Origin: Dactylonectria macrodidyma
Lineage: Eukaryota; Ascomycota; Sordariomycetes; Hypocreales; Nectriaceae
Direction of reading: 5' to 3'
DNA length: 64,000 nucleotides
Assembly: GCA_020744425.1 (NCBI GenBank)
Contig: JAGMUV010000004.1
Coordinates: 2,294,001 to 2,358,000, forward strand
Below are positions 10,292 through 23,300 of the stretch, one piece after another. The notes under the pieces were generated by a model. The model was not told the DNA's origin. It did not search any database and saw only the letters and a list, made by a program, of their open reading frames with translations. A program made the position numbers and the translations under genes. Position 1 is the stretch's first letter, and each line of letters opens with the position of its first letter.

Positions 10292-11886
10292 ATGGGTTCA
10301 TTCATCTCAGATTCGATTCAGAACCCTCGCTTCCCGCTGTTTGCGACCGCTGTGGTCTCTGCAGCGACAGCGGCCTCACTACTCCTCGGCTACCAGGCGC
10401 TTGAACGGAAGAGTAGACTCGAAGAACTAAAGAAATCCATCCCACGCGATGACGACGACAGCCTGCAACGAGTGCGCCCGAGACCTGCTGCATCATGATT
10501 CGGCTGTTCAAAACTAACTGACACAATCTGTAGTTAGACAAGTATGGTGGCCACTCGGCGCCGATTGATGAGGAGGATGCACGGAACATGCTGCTCGCCC
10601 GCCGCGCCCAGAACGGAGATTTTGACGAGGAGCTTATTCTAGAGCAGCTTGCTCGCAACCGAGTCTTTCTAACTCCAGAAGGGCTCGACAAACTGCGCAG
10701 CTCCTTCGTCATTGTCGTCGGCTGCGGCGGCGTCGGCTCTCACTGCGCGGCCGCTCTAGCCCGCTCAGGAGTATCCAAACTACGGCTGATCGACTTCGAT
10801 CAAGTCACGCTGAGCTCGCTGAACCGCCATGCAGTGGCGACGCTGGCGGACGTAGGAATCTCCAAGGTCCAGTGTCTTCGGCGACGCCTCGTGGCCATCG
10901 CTCCATGGGTCCAGTTCGATCTAAAGCAGGAGAAATTCGACGAAGATCAAGCTGAGCGGTTACTGAGCCCCTGGGAATATGACGATGAGGACGAAGAGCC
11001 TGAAGAGCCGGACTTTATTATCGACGCTATCGACAATATCGATACAAAGGTTGCCCTCCTCAAATACTGTCACGAGAACGACCTCCCTGTGATTAGCTCC
11101 ATGGGAGCCGGTTGTAAGAGCGACCCCACGCGCATCATCGTTGGAGACATTGGCACGAGTACAGATGATGGCTTGTCCCGAGCAACACGCCGGCGGCTAA
11201 AGCTCTTGGGCATTACTAGTGGGATTCCCGCGGTGTACTCCAACGAGAAGGCGGGCGAAGGCAAGGCAGAGCTACTACCCCTGGCGGACGAAGAGTTCCA
11301 GAAGGGTTCCGTGGGAGATCTAGCACCCATGTCGAGCTTTCGCGTGCGCATTCTCCCCGTTCTTGGTACGATGCCGGCCATCTTCGGACTCACCGTTGCC
11401 AACCACGTCATCCTCAGCATCACGGGCTACCCCCAGGACTACCTTCCGGCCAAGGGCCGCGACCGCATGTACGACGGGATCCTGGCTTACGTCCAGAGCT
11501 CCGAGGACAAGCTAGCGCGGCTCACGGACGGAGGCGACACCGTCGGGCTCAAGATCCCCCTGACGGTCGGGGACGTGGCCTTCCTGGCCGAGGAGCTGTA
11601 CAACGGCCGCAGCGTCATCACGGGCATCCCGACCAAGCTGGTGCTGATTCGCTGGCGGCGCCCCGAGGGCAGCAGCATGACGGTCCTGGGCGAGGGCAAA
11701 GAGGCCCAAAAGTGCTCGACGGTGCGGCTGGGCGACTTGGTCTGCATGACCAAGGACGAAGCGGCGCGCCACGAAAAGGAAGTCTTCAAGGCCGGCAAGC
11801 CCCTGAAGAAGGTGTACGATGCCGCCACGATCGAGAGGGTCAAGGCGAAGCTGAAGGAGGCGAAGAAGTACGAAGCAATTCGATGA
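10292..11886 (+). CDS. tRNA threonylcarbamoyladenosine dehydratase (Tcd1/Tcd2, CsdL/TcdA family)
   Basis: Enzymes of this family use ATP to cyclise the t6A base at position 37 of ANN-decoding tRNAs to ct6A. Yeast Tcd1 and Tcd2 sit at the mitochondrial outer membrane. Two exons, 10292-10471 and 10534-11886, give 510 aa. The intron 10472-10533 (62 nt) has donor GTGCGC, less common than GTAAGT, with branch CTAAC and acceptor TGTAG, and it preserves phase 0. Exon 1 encodes a hydrophobic segment (FATAVVSAATAASLLLGY, about 15-32), probably the membrane anchor. The E1-like fold shows VVGCGGVGSH at 122-130 (nucleotide loop), LIDFDQVTLSSLNRHA (about 145-160) with the conserved Asp and Arg, and FIIDAIDNIDTKVALLKY. 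MGAGCKSDPTRI follows. A start at 10193 would add 33 residues, but the ATG at 10292 fits the anchor better. Confidence 0.92.
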
Positions 11887-14800
11887 TGATTTTCTATGTT
11901 ATAAAAAAGACATGACGCAATGTGCCTGGCTAGCAAACAGAGCTAGATCTAAACCAAAAAAAATGATGTTATCCCACGGGAATATAAAGTCTGGTGGTTC
12001 CCCCCTGAATTTGTATCATCCAACTCAGCTGCATCGCCTCATTTTCTTGACCAACAATAACTGGATTCCCTTGAGCTACGAAACCACGACAGACTACTTG
12101 CAAGGGTTTTCATTCTACGTTTCGCCATCATCACGGTCTTCGATATAGCTGGCATATCGTGAGGAAACTGATTGTTTCGCGATAAGACCTACCCTAAACC
12201 TCACGAGCTTCGAAGCCCCAACCTCGTAACGATCCTAAATGTGCAATTTGGTAAGTCAACATCCGGACGGCGGAGGACCACAATTATGAAGCAAATGAAT
12301 TGACTGGACATAAGTGACAAAATATGATTCTTTAGCACCTGCTGTGATAGTTTTCTCCTTTCTCTCTCGTTGTTGTCGGTCTGTCTTCCACACCAATCAA
12401 TCCCGGCTGGTTGTTTTCTCACAAGTAGCAAAACGCCCCATGACGCAACAAATTACAATCTATCACCTGCATCAAGCAGCCCTACTACCTATTCAGTGAT
12501 GCCACGGCGCCTTACGCCCTACCTTTGGACCCATCCCACGACGGAAGAAGGCAGCATGAGGCATGATACTGGTGTTGGGTACCAAAACGACGAAGCTACC
12601 CCGCAGTTGAAGGTGAGGATCTACCCAACGGGCGAACCGCATGGCGTGTGTGCACTTGTATGCTGGTAATTTGGGGGCAGGTAATGGTCTGGAACGTCTC
12701 CCTGCGCAGGTGGCTCTCCCACACAACTCGCCATTTTGTCCTAGTGCAAATGGATAATGGGGACACTTCAGCCAGATATGAGTCGGTGTAAGGGATAATG
12801 CCACTAGACGTTTCCCTTACATTTTCCTTTCGCTGCACCATACGCTGTTATCCATTCTAAAAGTGCGAAGTTGGCCGAAGAGTGGACACCCGGTGCGTTC
12901 GTCCGGCGCCGTGCCCCGCTCGGAATGACATCGGCCGTCTCTCATTCACCACCTTCGCTTCTTCTTTCCGCAATTAAATTTTTAGGCGTCTAGAAGAGAG
13001 ACAAAACAGGGCTCGATCCTCTTCCTTCCGCCGCCTATTTGCCTCGCGGCAGTTGGCGGACGCCCTCGCATGCCCCCCTCGCTATTGGGGCGTTCTCGAC
13101 GGGCGCAAGTAACGAGAAAAGCGTGATCGGCACCAACACTTGGCTGTTTGTCAGGTAAAAGGAAAACAAGGCAGAGACAGGCAACTGAGAACGAGGCCAC
13201 TGGTTGGTTTCAAGGATGCAAACTAAGTCACTGATCGCAACCATCGGGCCAACAAGCCAGCGGCTCTGTATCCCACCCACGGGATCAACAAGGCCGCCCC
13301 CAATCAAGGGAAAGACAAGGCAGAGAGGGGCAACGGGTGACTACTGACTCCGGCAGCAGCCTGGTGTACGACGCGCCTTGAGATGATCGCTTCATTGCAC
13401 GTTTGGTTGAAAGCCGTGATGGGTTGTGTGACTTTCTTTGTGTTGCAATTGTTACCATGGCGGCTGATGTGCAGCTTGAAATGAGGTTGAACTGTGCTGG
13501 TACAACCCCAACTCCCCTAAAGATAGCCGTGCCGTGCACACCGGCTGGTCAAATGGCGCTGTGTTAGGGCCAACCATGTTGGATGCAGGGTCAGCTTGCA
13601 AGCCACGCGAAGTCCTACATCCTCGTGGTGGGAGCATTTGATCGGTCCTAGACCACATCTAGACGAGAGTGGAGGTGGACTGAGACATCGAATATGCTTT
13701 TGCATTTGAGAGCCTCATTGCTACCTCGATCAACGCGGGTGTAGTTCATTTGGTACCATCAGGTCAAGTGTCCAATTGCTGAGATGCTTTTCTCAACCAT
13801 TTGCCGATTCAATTACCTGACAATGACGCGCTCATTTGACCAAACAGCATCCCCGTATGACTTCGGATGCGGCTGTCGCACGCGGATGTCTTCATCAGTC
13901 GCTCCCGGATCACCAATTCATTTCACGCCCCGTCGATATGCGGTCTGTATGGACGTGGGTGCTATTGCAAATACTTGAATGGCTAGGGATGAAATTGTAA
14001 TGGTTGGCATATGTAGTGTGGCTGCCTCGTGGCGTTAAGGCGAAACTCCGAGCACACGATTCATCATACATAATTGCTTGTGGCCTGGTGCCATGTCAAT
14101 AGCCGATATGATACATGCATTATGTACCCGTCATACCTTAGTCCGTGTATCAGTTAAATTGAATTCTCGGCGAAATTACTCATGTAGCTTTGACGAGCAA
14201 CAGTGAACGTTTGCTTCCCCTGTTAGTCTTGGTTGCCTTGCCTAGGGAGGAATGGGAAAGGCCGTCCCTTCCCGATGAGGGCCATATTTTGAGCCGGCTC
14301 ATTCCGTCCGAGCTGGAAATTGAGTCTCGCACAGGCTTCCTTTGACCCGTGTAACTTATGGGTGAGTCTTATTGCCTTGTCAATGTGAGGAAACCTCGGT
14401 GAGTGATTGTTTTTCTGAAGAGTAATGTGTTGGCATTGATGTTGGTAGCCGTGTCCTTGTGTTCGGCAATTCGTGGTCAAGCATGAGTGGATGCTTGTTC
14501 ATCAAGGTCATATACACAATGAAGGGCTTCTAGGGCAGAAGCGGATAAAATTAGTGTCCAATCAGGTAGGCTACTGATAACGCAGGAATGCATGGAAACA
14601 GGCGTTTGGTCTAGCTGCTTCGTATTTTTGTCAATTTAGGCGCCGCATTGGCATAGGCTGAACTGCATGGACAATGCTGGGCAAATATCTTACCCTGTGA
14701 GTGAGAACCGTTGTAAGTTACCGCGGAAACCTCGAATTAGCATTACCGGGCCTCGGGCCTCCGGGATCCGACTTATAGTCTCCAAAACGTCGATGCTGGG

Positions 14801-15200
14801 AGGACAGACCTCGACCATGAGCCAGGATATCAACGCTGGTCCTCCAACCTTGAGCGTTTCCACAAAGGCTCGGAACCTCATTCGCTTCTTTTCCTGACCG
14901 GTCTGTGGAAAGGACGGGTTGGTGTAACAGGGCCTTTGGAATTTTTGATGCACAATCGATCACGTTGTCCTCCTGGTCCTTTACCAGGAGACCAATGTGA
15001 GGCCACATCCAGGCTTGTCACCTAGCAACCTCAACAACGGCCTCAAACTGGCGGCCAGCCGCCTGGACTCCCCAGTCAGCAGCAGGGCTACCGTGTCGTG
15101 TCGGTTGATGAAATTCGTTGGTTGACGCTCGCCTGCCTCTTCAGCCGCAAAAGGCCTCCCAAGCAGGCAGAAACATGGCTTCTCATTCCTCCCATGGCCA

Positions 15201-15324
15201 ACGCGTCGAACGCGTCGACGCGTCCAATGTGACAGATGGCTCGTATGTCAGCACCAGCCCTGCCTTCAAGGGAAGCACAGTGATGAACGCTGCCCACCCT
15301 CCGTGGGCATCATATCGCACGCGT
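15201..15324. promoter_or_regulatory. cluster of four ACGCGT (MCB) hexamers
   Basis: ACGCGT occurs at 15201-15206, 15210-15215, 15218-15223 and 15319-15324, three of them within 23 bp. The hexamer is palindromic, so it reads the same on both strands. ACGCGT is the MluI cell-cycle box bound by the Mbp1/Swi6-type factor MBF in fungi, which drives S-phase genes. The nearest downstream gene is the EST1-like gene, 2.7 kb away. Regulation of that gene is inference. Confidence 0.4.
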
Positions 15325-16907
15325 GGCACGTTCGTGTGCCTCGTTTGAGTCATCGGATGAGTTTCAGCTTCAAGTCAGGGGCCGTCTGACAAGGTGCGCT
15401 CAATGTGGCTGGTGTCGATTCGCCTCCATCAGGGAATGACAGAAGATCTCAGATCTAATTCAAGGCAATACTCTATCACTGAGACATGGTCCTAGATAGT
15501 AGTGCCAGATAACCTGAAAGGCGGCTGGGTGATTGGGTGGTAATGGCCGGACTGGTGAAAGATCAGGGCTGAGATCTCCAATAGCAACAGGCGTGATCCT
15601 GGATACCATCCTCGACCAACTTGCTAAGCTAGAGGCAACAGAAAACTTGCGTAGGAATGGCCGTCTTGACTGCGACAGTAGGGCTCGATTGGATGTTGTA
15701 GCTGGGGACCTAACTTGGGGCGAATCTTGAATCCTGATCGGCATCGGGTTGCGACGCCACGTGGGGCTGGGAGGGGAATTATGAGTGTTCCTTGATTTCG
15801 AACAAGTCGCCACCGTCTCTCTGTGGCATGCTCCAGACCCAATCGTGATATTGAGGCGAATTCGTCATCAAAGCCCATTCCAATACCATCGCATAGAGTC
15901 GTTTCCCCTTTTTGTTGTTTACGCTGATGAGAAGTAGCTGGTTCCAAGCGGCTGTTGCCATTGGTTGCCCTGGTTCCAGCTATTGGCGTCCACGCCGAAT
16001 TGGGCCGAAAGCATTACTGGGCTCAGCTGATGAATCTGGGCTGCTGACATCGTATTGACCAACGAGGCGCGTGCAACTCCTGACGGCCAGCGAAAGAGGT
16101 TTCGATATGACCACTTGGCCACAACCATCAACCGTCATTTCGAGGGACTATGAGGCCCGCAAAGGCATCGGGGAGAATCGAGTAGTTTGGTACCGTTCCA
16201 GTAACCAGACTATTGAATTCAGGTGAGGATGAGCCAGCCTCCGAGCCTATCCGGACACTGAGCGTTGGATGGCGGCGGACGGTTCGCCTTCTGCGAAATT
16301 GGGAGGGCTGGGGAGGGGGGACGGTTCGCGAACAGCAATGTCTCGATCACCAGGATGCGCAACAACCATCTAGTGCATGATCGTGATCAACTAAACCCGC
16401 ATTCCCAAACAGAGCAGCCGTGAGGGAGAAGGATTGTGATGAGGTGGTGATGGACAGAGGTTGATGCCGGTAGAAAGATGAAGTGAAAAGATGAAGAAGG
16501 TCGGAAGCCATCTGGGTTGGAACGAAGTTGCCAACTACCTAGAGCCCGAGCTCGGAGACGACATAATACCAACCTACCTACCCTAAAATCTTGGTACCCT
16601 GGGAAATGGACCACTCAGAGACTGTTGCTCAATCCGTCTTGATCAAAGACGTAACTGCGTCACTGACGTGGTTGCTAGGTAGTCCGGCATGATGGGTAGT
16701 TCCCTCACTAGTCACTTGCCTTAACTTCTACAGGCATGCATCAACTCACCACTTCGCACCTTCATTGACACATCAGTCTACGGCTACGCCTCCCGTTTCT
16801 TGCTCAGCAATTTCGAGATTATGACGCGACAAAGGGCAAGTGTATCAGCGACTCCATCCTTTGGCATCACTTGCGTGCTCACTGCAATTGCACCCATCAA
16901 GCTGCAG

Positions 16908-16916
16908 TATAAATAG
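16908..16916 (+). promoter_or_regulatory. TATA-like box
   Basis: TATAAATAG on the plus strand, about 1.07 kb upstream of the EST1-like start codon. If used, the transcript would have a leader of about 1 kb. It is a short motif and could be chance. Confidence 0.25.
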
Positions 16917-17988
16917 CCCATGTAGCCCTCCTAGCCCTCCGGCTGACCATAACAAGTCGGGCGGCTTCTCGGTGTGAGAAAGTTACTTCAGGTACTTTCC
17001 ATCGGGAGTCGCTAGGTTGGCAGGTAAAACACATTTTTGGCTGGCGGCCGATGATGCTGGTTCGCAATCACAGCCTGATTTGATTTGGAATCTACTACGA
17101 GTATAAAGAAAGATGTTCTCTCCTTGCCATTACTCTATCACACACTCATCAATGTTTACTTCTCAGTGGCGCAGTGCCGCAGTTTGTGATCTGCTTTACA
17201 CTAGTCGAGCGGGAGCGACGGGACCTGCCAGCAGAGCCGCAAGATTTGCGAACCACAAGGGCGACCCAAATGCGAACCAACGAGGCAACTGCTAAATCAG
17301 ACACCCACCAACACACCAAGCACACGCACGACCCAACCCTTTCACTTGCATTCGCATTTTCATTCGCACTTTGGCCACCCCCTTCGTAAGATCAGCGGGC
17401 AAACCATGCAAACCGCTGCATCTTTCCTCCCCCCCGAAACCGCTCACCAGACGTGCGCCTTAACTGGAAGCAACACCTGCCCCCCCGCTCGCCCTTCGGC
17501 AGGCGTGCCCAATCTTCTCAAGCACTCGCTCGAGTCAGGACATCGCGACGCCTTCGCCAGCTCGATAGAACCACCAACCCATTGAACCTCGTGGTGTTTT
17601 GAGGCCAGCTTTGCTTCGTGTCTGTCATCAACTGGTCTTGCTCGATGTTTCTTGCGCCTCGCTGTGGAAACGACACTATCCGCTTAGGCGCCGACGCTGC
17701 AGCCTGCACCGCTTTCGCCTCCACCTCCACCAGCGCTGCTGGCCTCAGGTGCCGACTCGCTGTGAATTTGCCCCTCCTAGGCCACCACGTCTATTCTCCT
17801 CTCGGCCCAGGACTCACTCTCTCATCAACAGGTCTCGACTGCCCTCAACAGACCGTGACCGATTGTCATTTCACTGAACCCACCCACAACCGACGATCGA
17901 GCTGCATCCAAGTCAGCTATCAACACTGCTGTACTGAAGCCGTACTTGTCTATGTTCAGGAGGAGAGGAAGACGAAAAGGTATTCAAT

Positions 17989-20371
17989 ATGGACATTAGC
18001 AGCAAGTGGGTGACGCACCTGCGGAATAAGAACAAGCAGGAAGTCTCCGCATCCCATACGTTTTGTCCCTCTTGCAAAGAGGATGTCCTCGTTGACAACG
18101 AGGATTCATTTCGATCTCACGTCCAAAACGATCCCGAAAAACATACAAAATGGGTCACAGATGAGGATATTACCAATGCATTTAATAGTTTAGTAACAAA
18201 AACGTGAGTTGATCCCACTCTAGACCACTATTGGAACATATTTCTGACTGCTCCACAGACAACTAGAACAACCTCATGCAGATCGTCCAACCCGCAAGCG
18301 TCGAGTTTCGGTTACCATCGATAAACCCGGTGTTGCGGATCATGATACTCCAGGTCCCAGCCTAGATCATGGGGATGGCGAAGCCCGAGTCCAGAAGAAA
18401 CGTTCACCATCGGCAGACCTTGAACAGGGTTCCTCGCCGCCCGCAGCTTCCAATTTACGCAGCCGAGCCCGGGTCCCGGACCCATCAAACAACTTTGATC
18501 GGCGGCCGAAGCAGTCCGGAAGATTGTGGACCGAAGCAGACGGAAATAAAGCTCCACCTGGCCGGTCTGTGCCGGTTGCTTCATCCTCAGCCTCGCGACA
18601 ACCCTCTAATAAAATTACTCGACAGCCACAACCCCCTCCCCAACCCAATGAAGAGGAGCCTCAACCCACCAACATGATGCTTCAGCCAGAGACCCGACCT
18701 ATCTCTCAAGACCAATTAGTGGCTGAAGTAAAGGGGATTTATGCTGGCCTTGTTATGGTCGAAACTAAATGCATTGAAGTTGATAATGCTCAGTCATCCA
18801 ATCCCGACGCCAATAAATTGAACAACGAACAGTGGCAAGCCTTGATAGCTCTTCACCGAACACTACTACATGAGCATCATGACTTTTTCCTCGCTAGTCA
18901 ACACCCATCGGCCAGTTTACCGCTACGTCGGCTTGCCTCCAAATATGCTATGCCTGCCCGTATGTGGCGTCACGGCATCCATTCTTTCCTGGAGCTGCTC
19001 CGACATAGATTACCAGCATCCCTCGAACACATGCTGACATTCCTGTACCTTGCGTACAGTATGATGGCACTACTGTACGAGACTGTTCCAGCTTTCGAGG
19101 AAACGTGGATTGAATGTCTCGGAGATCTTGGCCGCTACAGGATGGCCATCGAAGATGACGACATTAAAGACAGAGAAGTCTGGACAGGGGTTAGCCAGCA
19201 CTGGTACAGCAAGGCATCAGATAAATCTTCTGATACGGGGCGCTTATATCACCACTTGGCGATATTGGCGCGGCCTAATGCCTTGCAGCAGTTGTACTAT
19301 TACGCCAAGTCACTGTGTGTGCCAATTCCGTTCCTCAGTGCAAGGGAGAGTGTCATGACACTGTTCGATCCTATTTTCGAGTCTGATCCACGTCATCTGT
19401 CAAAGACTGACACTTACTTCGTACGTGTGCATGGTATTCTTTTCTCGGGCAAGGGAGACGACAAAATGCTTGCAGTTGCAAAAAATGAGTTCTCAGTGCG
19501 GCTTGATGAGACGATTGCCAGATCAACCAAGAAGTGGCTCGAAGCAGGGTCAGTACTCTTTCGAGTTTGTCGTGATCTTATATTAACCTAGTTTAGTTAC
19601 TTCATGGGAATCGCTACAGCATGCTCCCTGCTTGGGTACGGTATCGAATCCAATGTCCTCATGAGAGCCATGTCTCAGAAATCAGACGAGACAGATGTCG
19701 CTATGGACGGGAGCTCCATCCTAGAAACACCACCTAGCAAGTCGTTTACGCAAGCACTCGACTTCGCGGTCAAGACGTACGATATCGTGCTTCGACGCTG
19801 GGGCGACACGAACACTCTTCCGTTCATTCACACAATTCTGGTGTTCATTTTGAAGATGACACAGTATCCTGCTGGCATATCATATCTGGAAAAGTCCTTC
19901 CCCTGGAAGTTGACTATGGTTATGCTCAACTACCTTTTGGACTCATGTGACTTTGAACCCAGAATGAATGACTTCCCTGGTCCAGAGAAGGGCGAGCACC
20001 CCAGGCCCTTACCAGAGGACTATGCCATGCGCGGCCTTACCTATGCCGCTGACTATCACCCGAAAGACTGGTTCGATAATGGGAAAATCGACGAGGACGA
20101 GAAGTACTTTGAGCTCGCTTCCATGACGGACCAGCGAAAGGAGCGAATTCTGTATCTCGGGTACAAAATCGCTGCCCACGGCAAGTGGCTGACCTACGAC
20201 ACTGACTCCAAGAAGTTTGGGGTTACATCTACATACGACGTGAAGATTGACAATGCTGTCGATCATTCCCTAGAGTCAACTCCGGAACTGATCAAGAGTG
20301 AAGGAGACTCGGAGTTGGAGAATGCACCTGTACGTCGAGTCAAGACCCCAGAACTGGGTTTCTCGCCTTGA
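17989..20371 (+). CDS. EST1-like DNA/RNA-binding-domain protein with N-terminal C2H2-like motif
   Basis: Est1/SMG5-7 proteins act in telomerase recruitment or nonsense-mediated decay through a 14-3-3-like N-terminal fold and a helical-hairpin domain. Three exons, 17989-18203, 18259-19548 and 19597-20371, give 759 aa. Introns are 55 nt (GTGAGT..CACAG) and 48 nt (GTCAGT..TTTAG); both junctions keep the frame. Residues 26-52 show C-x2-C-x14-H-x7-H (CPSC.. FRSH.. EKH), a possible zinc site. Residues 75-215 are basic and Ser/Pro-rich, probably disordered. The helical part begins near 225 (LVAEVKGIYAGLVMVETKC). WQALIALHRTLLHEHHDFFL, KYAMPARMWRHGIHSFLELL and DLGRYRMAIEDD follow, then HHLAILARPNALQQLYYYAKSL, the Est1 domain signature. 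Fungal genomes carry several such EST1-like proteins, so it is probably a paralogue rather than the telomerase subunit itself. The ATG at 17989 follows the C/T-rich leader. Confidence 0.82.
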
Positions 20372-23300
20372 ACATCGGTTGCGAATCACTTGGTCTAATA
20401 GACTCTTGTGGAAAATGACCGAATCAAGTCGGCAACAACTTTGTGTGTTGCAAATTCTTAGCCTTACAGCAACACTATCACGGTCCAAAAACGAGCATAC
20501 AGCTTGTCGATGGAACAACTAGCTTCTTACATACGTTAACCCAGTCCCCACGCTGGAATAATACATAGTCTCCTAGGTGTTGGAGTTGTAGGACTGGTGC
20601 AATGGGGTAGCTTATAAAGTTAGAATGATAGGTAGGTAATTATGCATTAGAAGGAGTCTTTACGGCAAGATTCAGGGGGAATCTTGTCGTGGCTAAATCA
20701 TTATTCTATTGTTAACAAGCTTATTCTTTGTGTGATGTGATGTGATGTGATGTGATTTGATTTACGAAGATAGTGTTGTCCAATGGTTCATGCCGACTGT
20801 CTGGGGAGTTGTTATGGATGGATCATCGACACCCGATTGGACGGTGAGCGGTTGTGGCGGGGCGTCTCTGTGCGACGCCCCCAGACATTGTTGGCTGTTG
20901 GCCCCCAAATTGTTTGGTCGCCGGCAGAGAACTGCAATAAAAAATGCCCATTTCCATTTGCATCAGGCTGTGGGGACTCTCAACCCGCGCAGAGCTCGAC
21001 AAGTTCGTTTGATTTTACTTTGCCATGCGGAAGCTTCGGGGACTCATCTCGGCGGTCAGTGGCTTGCCATCTGGTCGTGGAGGCGAAGGCCACTAAGCTG
21101 GTTCGAGTTGCTCTGCTGAGCCCGGAGCGATGACGAGTCGCAGTTGGAGCCTCTCAGGGGGCAACCTCGCTGTCGTTTGGCCCAGGGGAACATACAATAG
21201 CCAGAGTCTCGCCACGGTCGATGATGGCAAAAGTCATTAACTGGTGGCGCAGTACTTTTGTCATTGGCAATGACTGCGCCCCGGCTCGAGTTTCAGCTCT
21301 CGTTGACGGTTGGGCGATGTTTGCCTCGCCGCCAGCCAGTTAAGTCTCATACCGCGCTGAATCCATTACACGGGCCGCCTCCCGGTGGCAGAGCGTTAAT
21401 CACGAGGGCGGCGAAACGACGGAAAGGGAGAACCATGTCGTCGGTTGCCTTCTTTCGGGACATTTGGAATCATTGCGTTCGGACACCGACGGTCATTGTA
21501 AGGAGATTGCAATTTTGTTGGCTCAGCTCAGCTTCACTGTGGCTGGGCGGGTTGGCGTCATTGCGTGGCGTAAAAAAAAGAGCCGCGGGATTTTTCGGCT
21601 GGCAGGTAACACATTCGCTCGTTATCATAGCGGCGGCGGTGATTGAATCCTCGGAGAAGGGTTGGAGCGAAATTCGTGGGGTGAGGGCATTTTAAAGGCA
21701 TCGAAATAGGAAGCTGAATTGACGTCGTTGAAAAGCCCTGAGACACTCTGTTAATGTGGGGGCGCGGTGGTGGCTGCGAAGTGTCAACGTGGGGGAGGCT
21801 TGAATTGGCAATGCTATTAGTGATGGGCGGCGAAAACTGATAGTTAGAAACAACCACCACGTTGTTGTCAGTGGGGGGTCTTCTGTCAAAAGTGCAATTT
21901 TCTGGTGTCAACTAAAGGGCACTCAACAAACTCATACCGTTGGTGTTTTCTGTCAGGGGGGTTTGTAGTTTGGCATTTCACTAGAAGCCCATATTACACC
22001 CATCTCGAACTCCCCTTGTGTAACATCCGAGTCAACATCGCCCTATCCTCGCCCGCCGTAAATACATAGACATCATCGGGAGACTCGTGAAAGAATGCAT
22101 CTAGTGAGCGAACCTGTGTTAGATTTAGTTGTGAATTTGCGCATGACCTATCCCTTATAATCATCTAGGCTAACCTGGCCGAAGTCCGATGTTGATCATC
22201 ATGACGAGAGAGACTATCATGTTCTGGATATATAGTTTTCGAGAAACATGACTGCTGGACAAATTGACCCACTCAATCTCTGATGAAACCGTTCTGTGAT
22301 TCGAGCGTTGGTGACTATAGAAACGATGATTCACGAAAAGAACCACTGAGAAACAGAGCCCTGACGACGCCGAGGCGGCACAGTCCAAATATCGCACCGC
22401 TCTGGACAAGGAGAGCCTTGATTCCAGGGACATATCTTACACTATGGACACAAACCAACTTCGTCTGTGCTGTCAGCATGATACCACTGCCATAATCCCC
22501 TGTTCGATGAGCAGGGGCAGTCGTCCTTCACAAGCGATGGTCGTCAGGCTTGTGAAGGTCGTCTTTGCGATTGACCAGCAGATCAGATCCCCAAGACTCT
22601 GGCATAGTTATTGAATTTCATCGTGCCTATCGGGATATGCTTATTCGTACTCGCATGCAGCTAATCATTACTTGTCATTATCCCGCTGTCCGTCCCCGCA
22701 TTTGTGGTGGTTGGACTGGTTTTAAATTCACGATGTCATGGCTTGCACGCTACCCTGGTCTAGACTCTCGTAACCGCCGCCGTTTTAAATGACGGTTGCC
22801 TCTGCTGAAAAATGGAAAAAAAAAAATAGCGGTTGCCTGCTCGCTAACGCAAACCCCTTCAGCCCTCGCATGCCCCTTGCTTCACATGACATCCCTTGCG
22901 GATGCCTTCTTGCACCAAGGGCTGGGCTGGGATGGGCCGAGCCTCAGGGTCCATCCGTGCCCCCTCGCAAGGCAACCAGCGCGATGGCAGCAGGATTATC
23001 GAATTGGTCCTGGATTTTGTTCCTCCACTCTCGCTTGTTGTGTCTAATTCCGGGTTGTTGGCGTTACTAAGCCTCTTCCTTTCTTATCCCGTCTTACGCT
23101 TCTCCTAGGACTCTGTCAGCGGAGTGTGGGCAAGCCGAGGGGGTCATGCTTTTCAGCTGAAAATGTCAATTTTGTCAGTGATTGGTCTACAATGCAATTC
23201 ACGATTGGCGGCGACTGCTCTGGTAGCTCGGTAGAGTAAGCGGTGGATGGACAGACTTTTGGCACCAAAGGCAGGATTTCCTCTACTGCATTAGTGACGA

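Larger units (their letters stand above)
11887..17988. other. 6.1-kb intergenic region
   Basis: No convincing gene was found. Overlapping short open frames on the minus strand at 14690-15008 and 15624-16131 look partly protein-like, but several frames are open at once and no family is recognisable; they could be chance or gene relics. Distinct features are the ACGCGT cluster (15201-15324), a TATAAATAG at 16908-16916, and a C/T-rich stretch from about 17290 to 17900 that probably forms the leader of the EST1-like gene. Confidence 0.5.
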
